NCBI RefSeq assembly: GCF_031755915.1 | Contig: NC_083384.1 | Location: 20,280,001 to 20,344,000 of the forward strand | Source: Ziziphus jujuba | Taxonomy: Eukaryota > Streptophyta > Magnoliopsida > Rosales > Rhamnaceae | Reading direction: 5' to 3' | Length of the DNA stretch: 64,000 nucleotides | Shown: piece by piece, positions 56,425 to 64,000 of the stretch | Position numbering within the stretch: the stretch's first letter is position 1 | Layout: each line of letters begins with the position of its first letter | Program-made: the position numbers and the translations under genes | The notes under the pieces: model-generated | Seen by the model: only the letters and a program-made list of their open reading frames with translations | What the model was told of the DNA's origin: nothing | Database searches by the model: none

Positions 56425-58421
56425 TCTTTAGGAAGCCTCTTAGGGAAGCCTTATTGAATTTTTTATCAAAAATCCAATAAAATCTTCACATAATTTGGAT
56501 ATAATCCAATAGTACAAATAAAATATCAAATAATCAAAAATAATATAAGAGTCATACAAATTAGATTAATCCACTAGAGAAAATCTAAGAGTGCAAATGC
56601 ACAAATGCAAAATATCTAAAATGTTCAATATACTATATACATTAGAATCAGCAAAAGTAAGAATATTTACTATCATCAGAGTCAAATGAGTAGTACAATA
56701 CATCGACAGCAGAATAATATAGGAATAATGAAGATTCTTGAATATGATGTACGTAACCTGTTAACTAATGCCTGAGGGAACAATTTAAAAACATAAATCG
56801 ATGAGACAAATTCAATATATGAGATAAAATAATAATATGAAAATAGTCATTTACTTCAAAATCTTTCACTTGAGACCTCAATTTCACTTTTTTAAAAAGT
56901 TTTCTCTTTTTAAAATTATTTCACAAAACCTAACTTGCACCCCAAATCAGTATCATCTCCAGATCAATATTATAAAGAAAGCATTTTATAATTAAAGAAT
57001 TTAAAATATTAATAACCATTAAAATATAAGTCTAATGCTGAATAGTAAGCCATATAGTCATAGTCCGAGAAGCAATAAATGAAAACATAGTAGAACACCC
57101 AACATATATTTGGAAAGAAAAACCATACGGTACGCAAAAGCATACCCAAAATTATTTAAAAATACTGCTCACAGGTACTGCTAATGTCCACTTTTACTTC
57201 TCCATAGGCCGCCTCCAATCTTAGTATGGTTACCTATAATATAATTAAAAATATATTTTTTAGGCCCCAAAAGTCAATCCTAAGACAATAATGCATACCA
57301 ATGTCTTATAATAGTTTATATAACTCTCAAGTCATATAATTTAGACTCCAAAAAGATCCAATTATACTTCAAACCTTTAATACTTAATATCCCAAATTGG
57401 GATTTTTCACTTTAAAAGTCAATTTTATGAAATTGAACATTCTAATGGGCTCTATTGACATCTAATTTCATAAAACCAACTCCAATTTGATCTTAAGTTG
57501 TCCAAACATAGTCCAATTTTAATTCGTATATAGCTAATTGATCCAAAAATGAAAATAAATCATAAACAATGTAATAAGTTCATAAATTATATGTCAATAA
57601 ATTGCTTGTGGAATGGATAACAAGAATTTAAGCTCATCTTGGTCCAAAAATGTCTCTGGTAGCCAAAAAACATGTTGAAAATTTTAACCAAACTTCATGT
57701 TGATGAACCTCTCAAATTGTAAAAAATTTAAACAAGCGTAGACTAGAATCATGCTCAATGGGTCCAAATAAGAGGCAGTGGTGTATGGTTTGTCTTGGAA
57801 TTGCTTGTAAACACATGAACTTTGGCAAACCAGTCAAATCGCTGTTGTTGGCTACGTTGGCCTTATCCAATCTCATCTGATGGCAATTTTGCCTCAAATT
57901 CGGCAGTCAAAGTTGCCCGTGGGATGGACAATATGAGTGGCCAGTGCTTGTAATATTCTCGTGGTTAATGATGGTAAAAATATGGTTGACTCAATTTGGG
58001 GTGGAAACTAGTCGTGTATAGCCTGATTCAGGGTTTCATTGAGTCTAAAGATGTTTTCAAACTTTCTGGATATTTTTTTCAAATTGTCTGCTATTGTCAT
58101 GCTTTCTAATATATATGTAGGGCGTGGGTCACTAACAGAAAAATATCCAAAACTGGTTTGAATAATGATATAATACTCAAGATAAAAACTTCTTAGAATC
58201 ATAACTTCATAACCGTAATTCGAAATTAGGCATGCCCTAAGTCCATAAACTCATATCAACGAGCTTTACATAATGGTATAAGAGTCAAAGCCAAAGTTAA
58301 TATCTAAAGAAAATTCAAATTTGATCTCACTTAAAAGTCCAATTTGGTAAAACTTAGTCGACCATAGGCAAACAGCCAAAAATTTTAAGTTCCATATGTT
58401 TTTTTCCAAGATGAGTCATTA
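56424..58421 (-). repeat. Del/Tekay-like 3' LTR
   Basis: The low edge AGGAAGCCTCTTAGGGAAGC, followed by CACATAATTTGGATATAATC, parallels 19285-19385. The section 57400-57700 parallels 20700-20950, including TGGAATGGATAACAAGAAT. The high edge abuts a polypurine tract and the typical pol tail, so this is the 3' LTR of a minus-strand element whose body is otherwise lost. Confidence 0.6.
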
Positions 58422-58510
58422 TGGCCTACCCTTCTTATAAAAAATTTGTCCTCAAAATTTTTTACCTTGTTATTGGAACATGTAAAGAGCTAACCATGCA
58501 TGGCTCAATT
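58422..58510 (-). pseudogene. Polypurine tract and last codons of Del pol
   Basis: On the minus strand: FEDKFFIRRVG, the usual end of Del/Tekay pol after the chromodomain, with AAGAAGGGTAGG as the PPT. Confidence 0.5.
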
Positions 58511-59170
58511 GTTCGGAATCCAAGATAACTTAATGTTTTTAAAAACCAAAAAAAAAAATTATTAACAGAAACTACTTGTTTGCAAGATCTCATTCAACCC
58601 AATCAAGCACATATTTTGTGAACACTAATGGAAAAATGCAAACTATGAAGAACTCATGTTGCAACCTAAACATGATAACACTTTTAACTTCACTAAACAA
58701 AAGTCAATCCCTCGAATACCATAAGCTAATGTCTCCATAAAATTGTGGAAAAGCATGAATCAACCCAAAGTAACAACAATTCCAAAAAAAGCATAACAAT
58801 AACAAGAGATCTCCATTAACTCCCAAAGAAAATTAGCACAACAATATATCTTTTAGTCATCAATACCTAAGCCATCTCAAAATCATTAATATCACTCTTA
58901 CAAACAAAAAAAAAATCATATTTCCTACTGGTTATAATTAACTTTGATAATCCATCACTCTACTAAAATGAAATAGATAACTTAAGTCTAATTTCTCAAA
59001 CCAAATAATTGTGACCCCAAAATTAAAACTAAAATCTTGTCTCCTCGCACTTATATGTGCTTCCTTTGTTTTGTCTTTCTCAACGTTGTGCCAGTCTTAT
59101 AGACTTTGTTTTTCTTCCTTTTTTGCTTGGTTGTTTGTTGTATTGAGTTGAACTTGTCTTTAATTTTCAG
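58511..59170. other. Unassigned stretch between Del remnants
   Basis: AT-rich DNA with many ACTAAA/CCATAA segments and no coding signal. From about 59040 the C/T-rich texture resembles a retroelement leader. Confidence 0.35.
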
Positions 59171-59512
59171 ATTCAAAGATGCATTCTAGAAGTAGTAAAC
59201 GTAGATGACAATAGGAGCAAGTAAAGGGTGTGGGTAAGGCCATCCTAAGAGTTAAGCATATAGAGCGATCGACTGAGGTTGTTGCAAGGGGTATATGTAC
59301 CAATCTGTTGGTACCCATAGTTAAGTAGCTTTGTCATGGTTAGCTGAGCTTGAGAAGATTCCTGAGGAGGATTTATAGTGTCCTGACGAGGACAAGGTTA
59401 GGATCACTATTTTTCTCTTGGATGGTGATGCTTTCACTTGGTAGGTTGGTGAGTGAAAGGTACGAGATCACACTCGTGATTAATTCCAAGAGGCTTTTGA
59501 TGCAAAGTCTTA
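59171..59512 (+). pseudogene. Del/Tekay gag relic, cut by CRM copy D
   Basis: Reading frames with stops give AILRVKHIERSTEVVARG, then AELEKI and CPDEDKVRITIFLLDGDAFTW, GERYEITRD and FQEAFDAK, the conserved core of chromovirus gag. It ends within FQEAFDAK-Y at 59512, where the LTR of copy D starts. It is on the opposite strand to the Del LTR at 56424-58421, so it comes from a different insertion. Confidence 0.6.
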
Positions 59513-60644
59513 TGATGAGAATCTGCCCGTACGGGTACAATCGACTACCCGCTGGGGTGTTGATCCTTTACAAATGAAGTGGGGACCAATCACTGAGGCA
59601 CAAGCTAGGAAATTGAAAGCCAATCTGGTTAGCTTCATCCAAGGAGTGATTCAATCTCAATAGGGCATGACTTTATCCAAGATCGAAAGCCTGTTTTGCG
59701 TATCTAAGTTATGAAGGTGGAAATGGACCCGGCAAGTTGTTTTGGTACATTTTTTGATGCCGGGCAGCAAGGAATGGATCCAACACTTCATGAACTCAAT
59801 TGACATCACTAAAAGGCCATGGAATCATGTCAAGGTAGAATCAAAGCTTGAAAAAAGAGGCTTGTGAACATAAACCTTCTTTTTGGCTGAAAATGCATCT
59901 TTTTGCCACTGCTTAGTTGTAGTTTGATGAATAAGCATTTTCTCTTTGTTTCAATCAAGGACAACGTATGGGAACTAATATTAATCATATTTGGCCTCTT
60001 ACATGGCACATTGGATATGAGTTGGTGCCTTTACAAGTTGAAAATTGATCAAAGTTAGATTAGTTGTCAAACTAGTCAACTAGGTTCCTAATTTGAATGA
60101 CTTTTTTCTTGTAAGAAACTATCTTTTATTTTTTGTTTTTATTTAATTATTTTCTGGAAAAATTAACTAAGGAAATTTAGAATTTTATTATTTCAATTTT
60201 AAAATTAATTAATTCCTAATTCAAAATAGAGGAATTAATTAATCCAAATTAATTTAGGAAAGAAGTGAAATCCAGCTAACAATTGGTTTCCTAATCTCTA
60301 TGCTCGAATTTATCTAGTTGTTTTAGGGTTTATTATTTTGTGAATATAGCCTATTTTAGGGCTTATTTTTCAATGAGGAAGCAGCTTATAATTTTTATAG
60401 AAAATAATTTGTGAGAAAGAATTCTCTTTATTCTCTTTGAGCATTTAAAACACCATTAAAGAATGAGTGTTTTAGTTTGACTTATTAATAGAACATCCAT
60501 CACTTATTGTGGTGTCTTTGATATACCAAGGTTTCTAGTCACAGGTTGATTAGGGGTTGAGGTGACTATAAGAACTTGTACTTAATTTTTCGATCCGGGC
60601 TAATATAATATGGGTTAGGCACAAGTCGACCTGGGTTTGAATGA
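59513..60644 (+). repeat. 5' LTR of copy D
   Basis: 1132 bp from TGATGAGAATCTGCCC to CTGGGTTTGAATGA (expected GTATCA altered). It carries the LTR frame with GPITEAQARKLKANLVSF. The TATA-like box is changed to CTATTTTAGGGC. Confidence 0.85.
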
Positions 60645-60646
60645 TT

Positions 60647-60658
60647 TGGTATCAGAGC
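60647..60658 (+). other. Primer-binding site of copy D
   Basis: TGGTATCAGAGC, perfect for initiator tRNA-Met. Confidence 0.9.
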
Positions 60659-61438
60659 CAAATTTTGTTTAGGTTTGAACTATCTTATTTGCTTTATTTT
60701 ATTTTGTGTTATTCTACAATTTTAATATTAGGTTAAGATTGTTCTTAGTTCATACACATTTTGCATCTTAAAAAGAAAAATCACTCATAGCCGAATTAAA
60801 TTCTTTGATCTAGTCAAATGTTTTGCTTCCTAGTTTGTTGGCTGTTTTTCATCATTGTTCTTGATAATTTGGTTTATTGTTGATTTTTCTTTGCTTATTT
60901 AATCTTAATTAGTTGCATTCATATATTCAAAAACAAAAAGAATAAAAGAGGATTTACGACAACATATTGCAAATTCACCAAAAAAGAAATGCAATTCATG
61001 TGGCCACAGGTTTAAGCTTGTGTTTGGTTTGGATTTGCAGTTTGTGTTGTTTTTGCAGCTGCTGGAATTTGTGTTAGCATTATTTTATTTATGTTAAAAA
61101 AAAGAACCAAAAAAAAAAAAACAGAAAAGCCAAAAGCCGAATAAAAAAATTGTAAATGGCCGAGACTAGGTTTTGTCAATTCACTCGGTATTTGTTTGTT
61201 TTAGTTGTTGCTTTGTTGATAAGTTTAATAAAGGCATACTTGTGATCTAGTTTCTATTTTATGTGTGTTTTAATTTGAACTTTGAGATATTCTTGTGAGT
61301 GGAAAAAGACGAGAGAGTGTGAGCTTAAAAAAGTATTAAAAGCCAAAACTAGTGTGCAAATATGAGTGTCGAGACCTTGTTTGAGTGAAACACGTTAGGA
61401 GTGATTTTGGTGAGAATTTTTGTGTTATTTATACTTAA
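60659..61438 (+). other. Untranslated leader of copy D
   Basis: Collinear with the leaders of A and C, with A-runs at 61096-61122. No gene. Confidence 0.7.
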
Positions 61439-62750
61439 ATGGTAGGTTCAAGGATGAGAAAAGGAGGTGGCTCATTTAGAATTAATGAAGAGGAATCCAT
61501 AGGGTTCAAGGGTGAATCTCGAGCAACGAGAAGTAGAGGTGAACCTACCAACATGATGGTGATCTTAGAACTGAATGCTCACTTTGATCACCTAGATCAA
61601 AGCTGTACACAGTTGAAAATTCTAAAGGTGGGCCAAATTCAAGGTTTGATGCACATAAAGGTCGAGGCCAAGGTCGAGGAGGCCTTGGATGACCTAGGGA
61701 AGAATTCGGGGATGGTAATTTTGGAGATAATCCTGAAGAGGAAATTGATGATATTTTCGTACTCCAAGGATGGCCAATCTGTGGGAGACAAGCTAGAGAA
61801 AAAGATGATGATCTTGGAAATATTAAGGTCAACATCCCGCTATTTATGGGAAAAAGTGATCAGGAAGCTTATCTCTAGTGAGAAGAGCGAATGGAGATGA
61901 TTTTTTATTATCATAACTGTTCAGAGGCTAAGGAGGTTAAATTGGCAGCTTTAGAATTTGGTCATTATGCATTCCAATGGTGGATAAATGAGCAAAGTAC
62001 CCAAAGAAGTGTTAGGGATGAATTAATTACTACGTGGAGTCAAATGAAAGGAGCCATGAGGAAGAGATTTGTGCCGACTCAATATCATAGATTACTACAT
62101 CAAAGACTCCAATCATTAACTCAAGGAAGTAGAACCATAGAAGATTACTACAAGGAGATGGAGATGCCCATGATGAGGTTAAGTATGAATGAGGACTGTG
62201 AGGCAACCATTGCATGGTTTTCGGGTGGTTTGAATCGTGAGATAGCTAAAAAAGTAGAATTGCAACAATATGTGGAATTGGAAGAGATGTTGCATGTGGC
62301 TATTCAACTTGAGGACCAAATCAAGAGGAGGGGTACAAGCTCATGGTTTGGAGGAGTATCAAATAGCAGGAAATCAAATCCAAGTGTTTGGATAAGTAAT
62401 CCTACATATGACACAAGGCTAAAACCGAAGCATGGTGAAGAAAGTTCTATTGGGCCAAAAAAGGAAGCCAAAACTGAATCCGTCGAAGCACCAAGAATTA
62501 AAGGTAAAACAGATCCTAAACCTTCTAGAACTCATGACATTGTTTGTTTTAAGTGCCAGGGATGAGGATACATTGCCAATAAATGCCCGAATAGGAGAAT
62601 CGTAGTATTGAAATGTAATAAAGACTTAGGATTCGAAAGTGAAGAGAGTGAAGGAGAAGCCGAACTTGATAAGGAAGAAATTGATGTTGAAGAACATGAA
62701 GAAGCCGAGACTCTCAAAGCTTCAAAGGTCGAATTTAAGTTTGGTTGCAA
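61439..62750 (+). pseudogene. Gag of CRM copy D, decayed
   Basis: The family ATG is present (MVGSRMRKGGGSFRINEEES). The frame shifts near 61600 and returns at 61891 (MEMIFYYHNCSEAKEVKLAA). Two adjacent stops (TAG TGA) lie where Glu-Trp of EAYLEWEE belongs (about 61875). Gag blocks FGHYAFQWWINEQ, MKGAMRKRFVPTQYHRLLHQ and ATIAWFSGGLNREI follow. The knuckle C-F-K-C-Q-G is broken by TGA at 62563-62565, followed by G-Y-I-A-N-K-C, so the His is Tyr as well. Confidence 0.8.
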
Positions 62751-63406
62751 GGAGTGTTCTAACGGTGTATAAAGATGAGGACCAAGTTCAAAGAGAAAAT
62801 ATCTTCCACACTCGATGTGAAATCCTAAGTAAAATTTGTAGTATGATAATTGATAATCCAAGTTGTGCTAATGTAATTAGTAATGTGGTAGTTGAGAAAT
62901 TAAGGTTAAACACCATTAAACATCCCTAACCATATCGATTACAATGGCTTAATAATAGTGGTGAGACGAAAGTAAACAAACAAGCTAAGGTAAAATTCAG
63001 CATTGATAAATATATGGATGTTGTTTTATGTGATGTTGTTCCCATGAATGTTGGCCATATTTTATTGGGTAGGAAGAATTCCATTGTATGTAAATTTAAA
63101 GAAAAGAAGATCAAGCTGGAGCCATTAACTCCAAAGGAAGTATTTATAGACCAACTTCAAATGCAACAAAAGAGGAAGGCCAGAAAGCTAAAAGAGAGAG
63201 AAAGTGTGGCACCCACTGCTTCACCAATTGAGAAAGGAGGTAAGGCCAATTCATCCATCCAAGGTGAGTCTTCTAAAACTGAAATTAAGTGGAAAAATAA
63301 TGCAAAAGCTAGGAGAGTGGAAAATAATGAGAAAGCCGAGAGTGAGAGAGAACTAGTGGTGCCTAAGAGTGGGAAAGAAAAAGAGAAGAAAGAAAAGAAA
63401 AAGTAA
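62724..63406 (+). pseudogene. Protease and linker of CRM copy D, decayed
   Basis: LSLVARSVLTVYKDEDQVQR leads to the active-site region IDNPSCANV, where the catalytic DSG has become DNP, so the protease would be dead even without the stop. TAA at 62927-62929 matches the stop in copy C. After GHILLGR a deletion removes the PWQFDKDATH region (RKNSIV). The Lys/Glu linker ends KEKKEKKK at 63406. Confidence 0.8.
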
Positions 63407-64000
63407 AAATTTTATCTTAATTTAGGTGATGTTAAAAAGGTAATTTTGAATAATAAACCATTGCTGATCATGATTTATAAAGATGTTTATCTAAATGATT
63501 AAGCTAACCTTGAAAAACTTAAATTGCCAAGTTCTATTTCTTTTCTTTTGCAGGAATTGAATGAAATTCCTAATGGTTTACCACCTATTTGAGGGATAGA
63601 CATCAAATTAATTTTGCGACAAGAGCTATAATTCCTAATAGGCCTGCATACAGGAGTAATCCCGAGGAGGTAGAGGAGCTACAAAGGTAGGTATTGGAGC
63701 TATTTTAATGCAAGAAGGAAGACCCATAGCATACTTTAGTGAGAAGTTAAATGGAGCGGCATTGAAGTACCAGACCTATGACAACATGTTGGTGAGGAAT
63801 TTGGAGACATGGCAACATTACTTGATGCCGAAAGAATTTGTGATTCACATGGATCATGAATCAATGAAGCACATCAAAGGCCAAGTGAAGCTTAACTGAT
63901 GGCATGCTAAGTGGACTGAGTTCATTGAGATTTTCCCTTATGTCATTCGCTACAAGAAAGATAAGGAAAATGTGGTTGCCGATGCATTATCCCAAAAGTA
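63407..64000 (+). pseudogene. Copy D RT start fused to RNase H by an internal deletion
   Basis: The pre-RT motif FYLNLGDVKKVI, IYKDVYLND and LPSSISFLLQELNE-IPNGLPPI, then EELQR at about 63688, join directly to [20 protein letters not shown] of RNase H. Next come [20 protein letters not shown] and VVADALSQK at the window edge. The whole RT catalytic core (about 840 bp in copy B) is missing. Confidence 0.8.

Larger units (their letters stand above)
59513..64000 (+). mobile_element. CRM-type retrotransposon copy D (runs off the window)
   Basis: 5' LTR, perfect PBS, leader, gag-protease, linker, RT start, then RNase H with the RT core deleted. Integrase and the 3' LTR, if present, lie beyond 64000. 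All frames carry stops or shifts. Confidence 0.85.

Overview
The window looks like repeat-rich plant nuclear DNA, from a dicot by its general character; I cannot name the species. It is strongly AT-rich and full of poly-A/T and AAT/TA microsatellites. I see no bacterial-type gene organisation, no rRNA or tRNA gene and no CRISPR array. Nearly everything recognisable is transposable-element sequence, mostly decayed and nested. Only one reading frame, on the minus strand at 22765-23121, looks like a possible host gene.

The dominant family is a Ty3/gypsy chromovirus. Its protease, RT, RNase H and integrase motifs, and a pol frame that runs into the 3' LTR to end in a G/R-P-I/V-T-R-A-Q motif, place it in or next to the plant CRM (centromeric retrotransposon) clade. 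Copies are: E, an LTR fragment (4018-4601, minus); A (about 13901-18858, minus, 3' end lost); B (32421-44812, plus); C (35308-41201, plus), inserted into the RT gene of B; a solo LTR of a second subfamily (51017-51960, plus) with a perfect 5-bp target duplication; and D (59513 to the window end, plus). A and C share the same scrambled pol remnant behind gag-protease, which points to a non-autonomous subfamily that was itself mobilised.

A second group is Del/Tekay-like chromovirus material. It consists of long LTRs (8253-11298, 12340-13239, 19269-21633, 25272-27242, 50730-55233, 56424-58421), an integrase plus chromodomain remnant (13257-13900) and a gag remnant (59171-59512). Other pieces are a CACTA DNA transposon (1-4017) carrying a decayed but still spliceable Transposase_24 gene, a DUF4283/zinc-knuckle LINE-type ORF1 relic (7197-8252), a 5S-rRNA-like Cassandra-type element (about 12048-12332), fragments that look like copia LTRs, and a possible SINE.

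Layout: 0-4 kb CACTA, inserted into CRM LTR E; 4-8.2 kb unassigned DNA and the LINE relic; 8.2-21.6 kb Del LTRs, 5S-like element, and a Del element containing CRM A; 21.6-25 kb low-copy-looking DNA with the candidate gene; 25-32 kb a Del LTR, SINE/copia pieces and a 1-kb tandem repeat (family X); 32.4-44.8 kb CRM B with C inside; 44.8-49.6 kb unassigned; 49.6-56.4 kb family X again, split by a Del solo LTR that is itself split by the CRM solo LTR; 56.4-64 kb Del remnants and CRM D. The density of CRM copies would fit a centromere-proximal location, but the window alone cannot prove this.
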